64,000 bases of DNA from assembly GCF_014174155.1 (NCBI RefSeq), contig NZ_JABEQM010000002.1, positions 358,466-422,465 of the forward strand, given 5' to 3'. Positions 9,604-18,463 of the stretch are shown here, piece by piece. The notes beneath the pieces were generated by a model. The model saw nothing but the letters and a program-made list of their open reading frames with translations, made no database searches and was not told the DNA's origin. How positions within the stretch are numbered: position 1 is the stretch's first letter; each line of letters begins with the position of its first letter. Source of the stretch: Gluconacetobacter tumulisoli (GTDB lineage Bacteria > Pseudomonadota > Alphaproteobacteria > Acetobacterales > Acetobacteraceae). A program made the translations under genes and the position numbers.

Positions 9604-9636
9604 AGCGACTACTCTCCGCCACCGGGAGTGGTCGCT
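9604..9636. terminator. Hairpin between convergent genes
   Basis: AGCGACTACTC and GAGTGGTCGCT can pair over 11 positions (one T-G wobble) around an 11-nt loop. It lies just after the SDR stop at 9590 and before the convergent AraC stop at 9831. There is no T-run, so it may be a weak or bidirectional end signal. The rest of the 240-bp gap holds nothing I recognise. Confidence 0.5.
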
Positions 9637-9830
9637 TACGCAACGACGTCGGCATGAGTTGGATCAGTCGCGGGCGGCCATGTCCGGACACTGGCGACCT
9701 CGATCTGCTTGTCCGTAATGTGGGTGGGGCGTGCTGGATGTGATTTTTGTCCGCTCACATGCGGGTTTCGGGAAATCCGGTAGATGTGCGGGACAGAGGC
9801 GGCTGCGGGCGGGAGGTTTTCGCTGCGCGC

Positions 9831-10736
9831 CTACGCCAATTCCCCCAGATGTTCCCGCATCCATCCGGCCTCCTGACTGGCGTTGCGGCGGAAATGGCGC
9901 TTGAAGTCCCGGCTGAACTGGGCGGCGCTGGCATAGCCGACTGCGGCGGCAATAACGGCAATCGAGCCCTTGCGCCGTGCGATCATCAGCCTGGCTTCGT
10001 GCAGGCGCAGGGCCTTGATGTACTGGATCGGCGTGTTCCCGGTCAGGGACTTGAAGCCGGCGTGATAGGAAGGAACGCTCATACCGGCCGTTGCAGCGAG
10101 TTCCGGCACCGACAGTCCCTGATTGTAGCGTTCACGGATCAGGGTCAGGCTCTGCACGATCCTGTCTGCCTTGTCATTGCGACGCAGCGCCGCCGTCAGC
10201 GCGCCACCCTGAGGCCCTACCAGTACGTGGTAATGCAGTTCACGCAGCAGCCCCGGGCCGAGAATGGCGAGTTCCCGCGGGGTGCAGAGGGCATGAAGCA
10301 GACGCCCGAGCACATCGGGAATGGGAGGCGTCATCGGACTTGAGACAAGGCTTCTCGCCGGCGTCCTGTCGTCATGACTGACCTGTCCATCCAGTGTGGT
10401 CACGATTTCAGCGGCAAGATGCAGGTCAAAATCGAAATAGATGGCGAGCAGGGGCTGGTCGGGACTGGCCTGCGAGGCCATTCGAAAGGGCACGGGGAGC
10501 GAAACGGCAAGGTAATGGTCGGCATCGTAGCGGTAGACCTCGCCATTGAGAAAGCCCTGCTTGGACCCTTGCAGTACGAAGACCGCACCTGGTCGGTAGA
10601 GGACGGGCACGTCCTCGAGAATGGTCTCGGACCGCAGGATGCGGATATTCGGCAAGGGCGTGACGTTGTAGCCATGCCGCGGTGCGAGTTCGGCGGCCAG
10701 CGCGAGGAGCAGAGAGGGTGTAGGTCGAGGATTCAT
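9831..10736 (-). CDS. AraC family regulator (AraC_N type)
   Basis: 301-aa AraC-type regulator. The N-terminal part (LRSETILEDVPVLYRPGAVF and VLQGSKQGFL) is the AraC_N domain, and the C-terminal 100 residues are the double helix-turn-helix (LSVPELAATAGMSVPSYHAG; YASAAQFSRDFKRHF). The ATG at 10736 is preferred, with an alternative at 10778. It is divergent from an SDR gene at 10832, repeating the layout seen 2 kb to the left. Confidence 0.88.
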   Translation of the reverse strand: MNPRPTPSLLLALAAELAPRHGYNVTPLPNIRILRSETILEDVPVLYRPGAVFVLQGSKQGFLNGEVYRYDADHYLAVSLPVPFRMASQASPDQPLLAIYFDFDLHLAAEIVTTLDGQVSHDDRTPARSLVSSPMTPPIPDVLGRLLHALCTPRELAILGPGLLRELHYHVLVGPQGGALTAALRRNDKADRIVQSLTLIRERYNQGLSVPELAATAGMSVPSYHAGFKSLTGNTPIQYIKALRLHEARLMIARRKGSIAVIAAAVGYASAAQFSRDFKRHFRRNASQEAGWMREHLGELA

Positions 10737-10831
10737 AGGATCGAGCAAGAAATCCAGAGAAACTGCGATAGAATGCACGCCGATGTGATACTATCAGTCA
10801 AGGCATGAATGCAATCGAGCGGAGCGGAGCC

Positions 10832-11659
10832 ATGCCGGAGCAGATCTTTTTTATCACGGGCGCCAACTCCGGCTTGGGGTTTGCCATCGCCAAAGCCGCC
10901 CTTGAAGCGGGTCACCGGGTGATCGGTGCGGTGCGGTCGCACACCGCAAGGGCGTCGTTGCTGGAGCGGCTGCCGGATGTCCGCGCGGTCCTTTGTGACG
11001 TCACCGCGTTCGACCGCGTTCCCGCCATCGTCGCACAGGCGGAGGAAGACCACGGCCCGGTCGACGTGCTTATCAACAATGCGGGCTATGGGCATGAAGG
11101 CGTGCTCGAGGAATCGCCCCTTGAGGAAATGCGCCGCCAGTTCGACGTCAATGTCTTCGGTGCGGTTGCGGTCGCCAAGGCGTTTCTGCCGCGTTTTCGC
11201 GAACGTCGCAGGGGCTTCGTCGTGAACGTGACATCGATGGGCGGCCTGATCACGATGCCAGGCATAGCGTACTACTGCGGCAGCAAATTCGCACTGCAGG
11301 GGATTTCGGAGGTCATGCGCGCGGAAATGGCGCCCTTCGGCGTTCATGTCACGGCGCTGTGTCCCGGGTCGTTTCGCACGGACTGGGCCGGGCGTTCGAT
11401 GGTCAGGACCGAGCGCTCGATCGCGGACTACGACGCTCTGTTCGATCCGATCCGGGCCGCGCGGCACGAGAAGGACGGCAGGCAGCTGGGAGATCCCGCG
11501 AAGCTCGCATCTGCCGTGCTTGCGCTTGTTGCGTCGGATGCCCCGCCACCGCAACTGCTTCTGGGCAGCGACGCCCTGCGTCTGGTTCGTGAGCGTATGA
11601 CTCGGCTGGACAGCGAAATTGCCGATTGGGAGGAATTGAGCCGATCGACGGATGGCTGA
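10832..11659 (+). CDS. SDR family oxidoreductase
   Basis: 275-aa SDR with TGANSGLG, NNAGYG, the catalytic Ser in NVTSM and YYCGSK. The CPGSFRTDW segment and long C-terminus resemble the branch that includes retinol- and ketoreductase-like SDRs. The start at 10832 is chosen because purine-rich GGAGCGGAGC precedes it; an ATG at 10805 would add nine residues. The TGA stop at 11657-11659 is itself part of TGAGAGCCTGTGTGG, the tip sequence of repeat family 1. Confidence 0.9.
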   Translation: MPEQIFFITGANSGLGFAIAKAALEAGHRVIGAVRSHTARASLLERLPDVRAVLCDVTAFDRVPAIVAQAEEDHGPVDVLINNAGYGHEGVLEESPLEEMRRQFDVNVFGAVAVAKAFLPRFRERRRGFVVNVTSMGGLITMPGIAYYCGSKFALQGISEVMRAEMAPFGVHVTALCPGSFRTDWAGRSMVRTERSIADYDALFDPIRAARHEKDGRQLGDPAKLASAVLALVASDAPPPQLLLGSDALRLVRERMTRLDSEIADWEELSRSTDG

Positions 11660-11704
11660 GAGCCTGTGTGGTGAGTTGAAGAATTGATAAACCGATGTTG
11701 CTCA

Positions 11705-11800
11705 TTATATTTCTGTGAAGGAGGGGCGACGGCCGTGGTGCAGGGCCTGAAGCAGGTCGAGCAGGCGGCTGGCGCGGGACAGGGTGGCTTCCTTTCGGAG
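11705..11800 (-). pseudogene. HTH (YafY/WYL-type) regulator N-terminal scrap
   Basis: The minus strand reads SRASRLLDLLQALHHGRRP, close to the start of YafY/WYL-type DNA-binding regulators, and then hits a stop after five more residues. No continuation is seen in other frames. It lies between the stops of two convergent genes, beside a TGAGAGCCTGTGTGG motif. Likely debris from a lost regulator. Confidence 0.45.
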
Positions 11801-11819
11801 GAGGGAGCGCGATCGCGCG

Positions 11820-12716
11820 TCAATCGCGCGATAGGGACAGCCCCTTGAGAAGGGGCGCGTGTGTGGCGAGCCTGCGGGATACGAATTCGGTGAAGAGCCG
11901 CACGCGCTTCGTCCTGCGCGTCTCCCCCTGCGTGAGAAGCCAGAGCGTTCCATGCCCGTGCAGGCCGGTGCCCGGCACCCTGGCCAGCAGGGGGTCGGCA
12001 TCGCCGACGAAGCACGGCAGTTTCGTCATCCCGATCCCTTGCCGCGTTGCGGCGATCTGCGCCTCGGCGTCCGGGGTCCTGAACGGGGTCCCTGTGGTGC
12101 GAACCTCTGCCTCGCGAGCCCAGCCCGGGAGTCCGTCAGTGTTTATGACGATCCAGCGGACAGGATCGGCCACACCGGCACGGCACGCGGCCAGGCGATC
12201 GCGCGACATATAGATGGCGCTGGACAATTCGGGGCCTGGCAGGCCGTGAAGATTGGGCGGCAGCGTTTCCCGGTCCAGCACGATGCGGATCGCGACGTCG
12301 GCCTCCCGGTTCGTCAGATTCGCGACCGCGCCGGTCGGGAGGATCTCCATCTCGATGTCCGGATACATGCGGGCAAAATCAGCAAGATCCGGCATGAGCA
12401 GATGTGTCGCGAGGAACGGCGGCAGCGTCACGCGCAAAAGCCCGCGCACGCTCTGGTCGCGACCGAAAACGCGTGTCTCCAGCTGGTGCGACGACGTTTC
12501 CATCTGGTTCGCGAACTCGAGAACCTCCTCGCCCGCTGCCGTCAGGCGATAGCCCGCAGGCCGCTTTTCGAACAGCTGCGTGCCGAGCTGCTCTTCAAGC
12601 TGGGCGATGCGCCGCAGCACGGTCGAATGGTTTACCCCCAGATGCCCGGCGGCCGACCGCACCGAGCCGCCGCGCGCGACGGCCAGGAAGTAGCGAACAT
12701 CGTTCCAATCGATCAT
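11820..12716 (-). CDS. LysR family regulator
   Basis: 298-aa LysR-type regulator starting MIDWNDVRYFLAVARGGSVR. The helix-turn-helix is AAGHLGVNHSTVLRRIAQLE, with the effector domain after residue 90. The start at 12716 matches the family N-terminus; an ORF extension to 12857 has no similarity. Divergent from the SDR gene at 13009, whose upstream region carries two direct repeats (12891-12924). Confidence 0.92.
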   Translation of the reverse strand: MIDWNDVRYFLAVARGGSVRSAAGHLGVNHSTVLRRIAQLEEQLGTQLFEKRPAGYRLTAAGEEVLEFANQMETSSHQLETRVFGRDQSVRGLLRVTLPPFLATHLLMPDLADFARMYPDIEMEILPTGAVANLTNREADVAIRIVLDRETLPPNLHGLPGPELSSAIYMSRDRLAACRAGVADPVRWIVINTDGLPGWAREAEVRTTGTPFRTPDAEAQIAATRQGIGMTKLPCFVGDADPLLARVPGTGLHGHGTLWLLTQGETRRTKRVRLFTEFVSRRLATHAPLLKGLSLSRD

Positions 12717-12890
12717 GGTGCTCTCCGGCACCGCACGGTGCGCCTTCCAAAGCCCGTATCCGATGCCATCGAACGTCTTCTCCGGCATCGGGCAGCATGG
12801 GTGGTGATCGTAGCCCATGCCGACAGGAACGGCCACATTTCGAACCTCCGGCGGCAATCGTTACGACTGGCATCAATCGTCCATCCGGAT

Positions 12891-12924
12891 CGATTTCGCA
12901 CCACCGATGTGCGCGATTTCGCAC
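12891..12924. promoter_or_regulatory. Direct repeats CGATTTCGCAC, possible LysR site
   Basis: CGATTTCGCAC occurs at 12891-12901 and again at 12914-12924, spaced 23 bp apart (about two helical turns) in the gap between the LysR gene and its divergent SDR. A role as operator is inference from position only. Confidence 0.4.
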
Positions 12925-13008
12925 TCAACGCCTGACTCCGGCGGACCCATGTTGGGACTCTCGGGGATATCCCCGAACGATCGGAAACGGAGCCTGGAGG
13001 GAAAGATC

Positions 13009-13743
13009 ATGGGAAAGCTCGAGGGTAAGGTAGCCGTCATCACGGGTGGATCGAGCGGCATGGCGCTGGCCAGCGCCAGGCGGTTCGTTGAGGAAGGCGC
13101 CTATGTGTTCATCACGGGCCGGAGGCAGGAGGCGCTGGACGAGGCCGTCAGGCTGATCGGCCGGAACGTGACCGGCGTACGCGGCGACGCGGCCGATCTC
13201 GACGACCTCGACCGCCTGTTCGATACCGTCAAGCGGGAAAAGGGCAGGATCGACGTCCTGTATGCGAGCGCCGGCACGGGCGAAGCCGCCCCGCTGGGCG
13301 AGATTACCGAGCAGCATTTCGATGCGACCTTCAACCTGAATGCGCGCGGCACGCTGTTTACGGTCCAGAAGGCGTTGCCGCTGTTCAACGATGGCGGATC
13401 GATCTTCATGACCGGGTCGGTGGCCTCGATCAAAGGGTTCCCTGGTTACAGCGTGTATGCGGCGAGCAAGGCGACGCTGCATGCGTTCGCACGCGGGTGG
13501 CTCAACGAGCTGAAGGGCCGGAACATCCGGGTGAACGTGCTGCACCCGGGACCGATCGCCACGCCGATGCAGGACCAGGTCCTGACCGAAGAAGCGAAGC
13601 GGATGTTCGAATCCCTGATCCCGCGGGGAAAGATGGGTCGTCCCGAGGAAATCGCGGCGGCCGCGCTGTTTCTTGCTTCGGACGAGTCCAGCTTCGTGAA
13701 CGGGGTGGAGCTGTCTGTCGACGGCGGGTTCTCGGCCATCTGA
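13009..13743 (+). CDS. SDR family oxidoreductase with altered glycine motif
   Basis: 244-aa SDR with YAASK, the catalytic Ser in TGSVA and the C-terminal LSVDGGFSAI. The Rossmann motif reads GGSSGMALA where almost all SDRs have GGSSGIG, so the third glycine is Ala. GGAGGG at 12996-13001 fixes the ATG at 13009. It is closely related to the SDR at 15650-16402 (shared FITGRRQ, TVQKALPL). Probably regulated by the divergent LysR gene at 11820. Confidence 0.9.
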   Translation: MGKLEGKVAVITGGSSGMALASARRFVEEGAYVFITGRRQEALDEAVRLIGRNVTGVRGDAADLDDLDRLFDTVKREKGRIDVLYASAGTGEAAPLGEITEQHFDATFNLNARGTLFTVQKALPLFNDGGSIFMTGSVASIKGFPGYSVYAASKATLHAFARGWLNELKGRNIRVNVLHPGPIATPMQDQVLTEEAKRMFESLIPRGKMGRPEEIAAAALFLASDESSFVNGVELSVDGGFSAI

Positions 13744-13952
13744 AACCGCGCCGGAGCGCGGGAAGCGGCTGACCGGCGGGGATGCGCGTGTCCATGGTGG
13801 AACGATTTCCGCGCTGAACGCCCGGCCCGGCCGCGCGGACGTCGTTCACGGGGGGACGTCTGCGCGACGGTCGCCACAGGGCGGAATGGATAGCCCTGCG
13901 CCGCTGAAGGCCGGGGGGATCAATATCAACTGGAATCAATTGGAGAAGCACA

Positions 13953-14552
13953 ATGCGCTACGCGATTGTAGGATTTGGCAGGATAGGCCAGGCCCTCGCC
14001 CACGCCTTCGCCCGCAGGAACATCGACGTGACAGTCGCGAGCCGCCGGCCGCCCGAGGCGCTGGCGCCGCAGGCGCGGGCGATCGGCCCCACGGTCGTCG
14101 CCGGGTCGCTGCGGGAGGCGCTCGAGGCCGACATCATCATCCTGGCCGTTCCGTTCGAACAGCACCGGGAGGTTGCGAAGGCCCTGCCGAACTGGACAGG
14201 CAAGACGGTCATCGACGCGATGAACTCGTTGGCTCCCGTTGAGGAGATGGATGGCCTCCTGTCCTCCGCGTACGCTGCGAAGGCGTTCGCCGGTGCCAAT
14301 TACGTGAAAGCGTTCAATCACCTGATTGCCGCCACCCTGGCGACCGATCCGGTCGTCGAGGGCGGGCACCGGGTCGTCTTTCTGTCGAGCGACGACGAGG
14401 ATGCGACCGCGCCCGTCGCGGCGTTGGCCAAGCAACTCGGGTTCGCACCCGTCACGCTGGGAAAACTCGACGAGGGTGGCGCGCTGGTGCACGCACGCGG
14501 CCGCATCTGGGGACCGCTCATCTTCCAGGATGTGTTCAAGAAGGCGCAGTAA
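13953..14552 (+). CDS. NADPH-dependent F420 reductase-like dinucleotide-binding protein
   Basis: 199-aa single-domain Rossmann protein. GFGRIGQALAHAFARRNIDV gives GxGxxG, followed by the basic pair ASRRPPEAL that usually binds the NADP phosphate. Family members (COG2085) reduce F420 or unknown cofactors, and the function here is not proven. TTGGAGAAG precedes the ATG. It follows the SDR gene by 209 bp on the same strand; the gap contains no gene I recognise. Confidence 0.82.
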   Translation: MRYAIVGFGRIGQALAHAFARRNIDVTVASRRPPEALAPQARAIGPTVVAGSLREALEADIIILAVPFEQHREVAKALPNWTGKTVIDAMNSLAPVEEMDGLLSSAYAAKAFAGANYVKAFNHLIAATLATDPVVEGGHRVVFLSSDDEDATAPVAALAKQLGFAPVTLGKLDEGGALVHARGRIWGPLIFQDVFKKAQ

Positions 14553-14680
14553 TCGACCTGCGGCCGTCTGATACCGGCATGGCCTTCGGCGTTGTATTTC
14601 CGACGACCGGGAGGGGACGGCTAAAGCTCCCGGCATCTGCGCACAGAGAACCGGGAGCGCTGCGCGCTGTCCGGCGCGCC

Positions 14681-15517
14681 CTAGCTTTGGACAAACTCCA
14701 GCAGATCCGCGTTGAGCACGTCCGCGTTGATGGTGAGCATGCCGTGCGAGAAGCCCGGGTAGGTCCTGAGGCGGGCGTTCGGCAGGAGCTTGATGGACTT
14801 CCGCGCGGAGGCGGCGATCGGCACGATCTGATCGTCCTCGCCGTGCAGGACGAGCGTCGGCACCGTTATCGCCTTGAGATCCCCTGCCTGGTCGGTTTCG
14901 GAGAACGCCCCGATCCCCTCGTAATGTGCCTTGGCGCTGCCCATCATGCCCTGGCGCCACCAGTTCCGAATCACGCCCTGATGCGCATTCGCCCCTGCGC
15001 GGTTGAAGCCGTAGAATGGGCCCGATGGCACGTCGAGGAAGAACTGGGCGCGATTGGCGGCGAGCGCGGCGCGGAAGCCGTCGAAGACATCGATCGGCAG
15101 GCCTTCGGGGTTTGCGTCCGTCCTGAGCATCAGCGGTGGCACGGCGCTGACCAGCACGGCCCTGGCGGTACGTCCGGACGGCTGGCCGTGCCGCGCCACG
15201 TAGCGCGCGACCTCCCCGCCGCCGGTGGAATGGCCGATATGAACGGCCCCCCGCAGGTCCAGCGCTTCGACGACGGCAAAGGCGTCGGCCGCGTAGTGGT
15301 CCATGTCGTGGCCGCCGGACACCTGCGCCGAACGTCCATGGCCGCGCCGGTCGTGGGCGATCACGCGAAAGCCCTTGTTCACGAAGAAGAGCATCTGCGC
15401 GTCCCAGTCGTCGGCCGAGAGCGGCCAGCCGTGATGGAACATGATGGGACGGGCATCCTTCGGACCCCAGTCCTTGTAGAAGATGTCGACATCGTCCCTG
15501 GTCGTGACGAAGGGCAT
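14681..15517 (-). CDS. Alpha/beta hydrolase, non-haem chloroperoxidase type
   Basis: 278-aa alpha/beta hydrolase. The nucleophile elbow is GHSTGGGEV, the acid is in HGEDDQIVP and the base His in GFSHGM, so the triad is complete. The opening MPFVTTRDDVDIFYKDWG and SADDWDAQ are typical of cofactor-free haloperoxidase/esterase proteins, which in practice act mainly as esterases or perhydrolases. GGGAGGCG lies just before the ATG. No signal peptide, so cytoplasmic. Confidence 0.92.
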   Translation of the reverse strand: MPFVTTRDDVDIFYKDWGPKDARPIMFHHGWPLSADDWDAQMLFFVNKGFRVIAHDRRGHGRSAQVSGGHDMDHYAADAFAVVEALDLRGAVHIGHSTGGGEVARYVARHGQPSGRTARAVLVSAVPPLMLRTDANPEGLPIDVFDGFRAALAANRAQFFLDVPSGPFYGFNRAGANAHQGVIRNWWRQGMMGSAKAHYEGIGAFSETDQAGDLKAITVPTLVLHGEDDQIVPIAASARKSIKLLPNARLRTYPGFSHGMLTINADVLNADLLEFVQS

Positions 15518-15649
15518 GATCGCCTCCCGGTATCCTGTCTGATTGCCTTATAAGGGTGCCGGCATCGTCTCTCGACGGTGCCGACAGGCAGTCACGTCGT
15601 TGTGTCCGACGGGCCCCGGCGCGCGCCGGGGCGCCTGGTCGCCCGGGGT

Positions 15650-16402
15650 TCAGATCTGCTTCTGGCCGCCGTCCACATAAAGCTCGATGCCGTTGATGAA
15701 GCTCGCCTCGCTGGAGGCCAGGAACAGGACCGTGCGTGCGATTTCCTCGGGCTGGCCCACGCGTCCCGCGGGGATCAGCCCGGCGAGGTAGCTTTTGGTG
15801 CCCTCGGCCTGCTCTCCGCCGCCAAAGAGCTGGTTGAGCCCCGCCGTGTCGGTCACGCCCGGGCTGACCGCATTGACCCGGATGTGCCGGTCCTTGAGGT
15901 CGAGCATCCAGTTCCGCGCAAAGCTGCGCACGGCGGCCTTGGTCGCGGAGTAGATGCTGAGCGCCGGCGTTCCGGCTGCGCTGACGTTGGACGCGTTCAG
16001 CACGATCGAGGCGCCATCGCGCAGCAGGGGGAGTGCCTTCTGCACGGTGAAGAGCACGCCCTTGACGTTGCTGTCGAAGGTCGACTGGTAGTGTTCCTCT
16101 GTGATGGCACCCAGGGGGGCGAATTCGCCGCCGCCCGCATTGGCGAACACGACATCGATCTGGCCGTGCCGCTTCTGGACGGCGTCATACAGACGGTCGA
16201 TGTCCTCCAGCCTGCCCATGTCGCCGCGCACGCCGGTGACCTTGCCGCCGATGCCGGCCACCGCCGCATCAAGCGCGTCCTGCCGACGCCCGGTGATGAA
16301 GACGAACGCCCCCTCGTCAGCGAAGGCTTTGGCCGTGGCGAGGCCGATGCCGCTGGTGCCGCCGGTCACGATCACCACCTTGCCGTCAAATCCGTAGGTC
16401 AT
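15650..16402 (-). CDS. SDR family oxidoreductase
   Basis: 250-aa classical SDR with TGGTSGIG, ANAGGGEF, the catalytic Ser in NASN and YSATK, ending ELYVDGGQKQI. The start at 16402 matches the family. Paralogue of the SDR at 13009 but with a normal glycine motif. It is divergent from the LysR gene at 16516, and the gap between them contains a long imperfect palindrome. Confidence 0.92.
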   Translation of the reverse strand: MTYGFDGKVVIVTGGTSGIGLATAKAFADEGAFVFITGRRQDALDAAVAGIGGKVTGVRGDMGRLEDIDRLYDAVQKRHGQIDVVFANAGGGEFAPLGAITEEHYQSTFDSNVKGVLFTVQKALPLLRDGASIVLNASNVSAAGTPALSIYSATKAAVRSFARNWMLDLKDRHIRVNAVSPGVTDTAGLNQLFGGGEQAEGTKSYLAGLIPAGRVGQPEEIARTVLFLASSEASFINGIELYVDGGQKQI

Positions 16403-16412
16403 AGTCCTGTTC

Positions 16413-16449
16413 CCTGTCTGCGACGCGCCGTTCGCGTCGGTGAGACAGG
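16413..16449. promoter_or_regulatory. Interrupted palindrome in SDR/LysR divergent gap
   Basis: CCTGTCT and CGACGCG (16413-16427) are mirrored by CGCGTCG and AGACAGG (16433-16449), giving a near-perfect inverted repeat in the short divergent promoter region. This is a plausible binding site for the LysR protein encoded to the right. The assignment is inference from position and symmetry. Confidence 0.5.
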
Positions 16450-16515
16450 CATGCACCTGGAACGATGGTTGGTGTAGAGAGCGATATCGGCACACAGCGT
16501 TCAGAAGGAAGAACG

Positions 16516-17409
16516 ATGGTACGGCGTGATCTCAACGACCATGCGTATTTCGTCGCGGTCGTCGCGCATGGCGGCTTTTCGGCGGCGGCGCGCGTGCTGC
16601 GCGAACCCAAGTCGAAGCTCAGCCGCCGGATCACCGACCTGGAAACCCGTCTTGGCGCGCGACTGATCGAGCGATCCAGCCGGCGCTTCCGGGTGACGGA
16701 GCTGGGCCGTGCATTCTATGAGCGCTGCCGCGCCATGCTGGACGAGGCCGAGGCGGCCGAGGCGATCGTCAGCGCCGCCCAAGCCGAACCGGCGGGTGTG
16801 ATCCGCTTCAGCTGTCCAACCGGCATGGTGACGGTGATCGGCGAGCTGATCACGAGTTTTCTTGCCCGTCATCCCAAGGTGCGGCTGCAACTTGTTGCCG
16901 TGGATCGCCCCGTCGACCTGATCGAGGAGCGGATCGACGTGGCATTGCGGGTGCGCCTGGCGCTGACGTCGGACGCGGCGTTGACGATGCGCACATTGGG
17001 GCGTTCAAAGCGTATCCTGGTGGCGCATCCCCGCGTGGCAGCGGGCATCCAGGCGTTGGCGGACCTGGCCAAGGCATCGCTTCTGACCACAAGCGACGAG
17101 GCGAATGACTGCCTCTGGCCACTGGTGAACGCGCACGGCGAGACGCATGAGATCCGCCAGGCGCCGCGCTTCGGCTCGCACGATATGGTCGCGGTGCGGG
17201 CGGCGGCTACCGCGGGGCTGGGGGTTGCGTGGCTTCCGGACCATCTTTGCCGTCCGTGCCTTTCCGACGGGCGTCTTGTGCAGGTCCTGCCCGAGTGGAG
17301 CGGGGCCGAGGGGATCGTGCATCTTGTTTTCACGACGCGGCGTGGCCTGCCGTCGGCCGTGCGCGCGTTTATCGACCATCTCGCGGTCGGGTTTCCGAAG
17401 CGCCTCTGA
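16516..17409 (+). CDS. LysR family regulator
   Basis: 297-aa LysR-type regulator (helix-turn-helix FSAAARVLREPKSKLSRRI, effector domain from residue 90). The ATG at 16516 follows AGAAGGAAG. It belongs to the large subgroup that regulates neighbouring oxidoreductases and faces the SDR at 15650-16402. Its stop marks the left end of the ordinary gene run; the next kilobase is gene-poor. Confidence 0.92.
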   Translation: MVRRDLNDHAYFVAVVAHGGFSAAARVLREPKSKLSRRITDLETRLGARLIERSSRRFRVTELGRAFYERCRAMLDEAEAAEAIVSAAQAEPAGVIRFSCPTGMVTVIGELITSFLARHPKVRLQLVAVDRPVDLIEERIDVALRVRLALTSDAALTMRTLGRSKRILVAHPRVAAGIQALADLAKASLLTTSDEANDCLWPLVNAHGETHEIRQAPRFGSHDMVAVRAAATAGLGVAWLPDHLCRPCLSDGRLVQVLPEWSGAEGIVHLVFTTRRGLPSAVRAFIDHLAVGFPKRL

Positions 17410-18463
17410 CCGGTGTGGTTCAGTAGCATGGCAAACCGGAGTCGGACCGCCGATGCGAGCCGTTTGGCCGCGGGAGCGGACCTATTGCGCGCGCAGGCCT
17501 AGCCAGTACTTCGCGGGTCTGGCGGTCGGCAGTGGCGAGGCCTTCGCTGAGGGGCTCGAGCAGTTCCTCCCGCACATGTCACTTCTGGAGGGACGGGGTC
17601 ACACGCATTCGACCGAGACCTCGGAAGCTTCCGAGAGGTTTGCATGCGAAACACTTGTCCTGCCTGGGAAGCTGTTCGGTCCGGGAACGACGAGCGAGCT
17701 GTAGGGTATTCCGAAAATCCTTCACCGGCTCGTCGCTTCGATGCCGGCTATCGGACGTGATCGGCGCCCGCATTGGCTTGACCAGAAAGCCACGCGGTAT
17801 GGGTGAGGCGAACACGACTGGATTACCGTCGAAACTGGCAGTCAGGTGATCTCGTCGTGCCGGACACTCCGTCCGCTCATAAATGCCGGGCGCGCATAGG
17901 CCATCGGGATGATCGACGCAATGCTCCGGCCTGCCCTCACTCCAACCGCGATTGGGCTCACCAAACGTCACCGCGCCGTTACGAACCAACGCCAAACCGT
18001 CACCGTCTTGGGGGCGGGCTGGTGTTCGATGCCTTCAATCCTGACGCATGCGCCGCGTGTACCGCAACGGAGCATCTGTGGGCGCGATACTGGAGCACTG
18101 GATGTCCGGAACAAAAATGGGAGAGGAAGGTCCGCTCCCGCCTTCATCACAGACATCTAAGTGGTTATGATCATTGCCCGAAAACCGACATTGTTTGGCG
18201 AGCCGCATAGACTGCGGTGGGACATTCCTGCCGATCGGCACCGCAACAGAAAACGTCCGGTTACGCCGATACCGACTATTCGTAGATCCGCTTAAGCTCT
18301 GGCTGGCTACAAGCTCGGGGCTTGCGGCCGGTACGGAATGAAATGTTGTAGGGTCGTATTCCGATCCAAGTAAGTGACCCCGGCTTTGGCGTGATTCCCT
18401 ACTCAAAATGATTCCGCAGATCTTTGTCAGGTTATTTCGCGACGCGGATCGCCTCACGGCCGG
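17410..18463. other. Gene-poor stretch left of the Argonaute operon
   Basis: About 1 kb with no recognisable gene. Short ORFs exist on both strands, but none shows a family motif or a convincing start. Base composition is less GC-rich than the flanks. The stretch looks like decayed DNA brought in with, or left beside, the defence genes. The phrase GGGAGCGGACCT occurs here near 17470 and again near 21349 on the other side of the operon. Confidence 0.6.

Noticed and set aside
17579..17995. 138-aa minus-strand ORF
   Set aside because: No domain, no ribosome binding site and unusual composition in a debris region.
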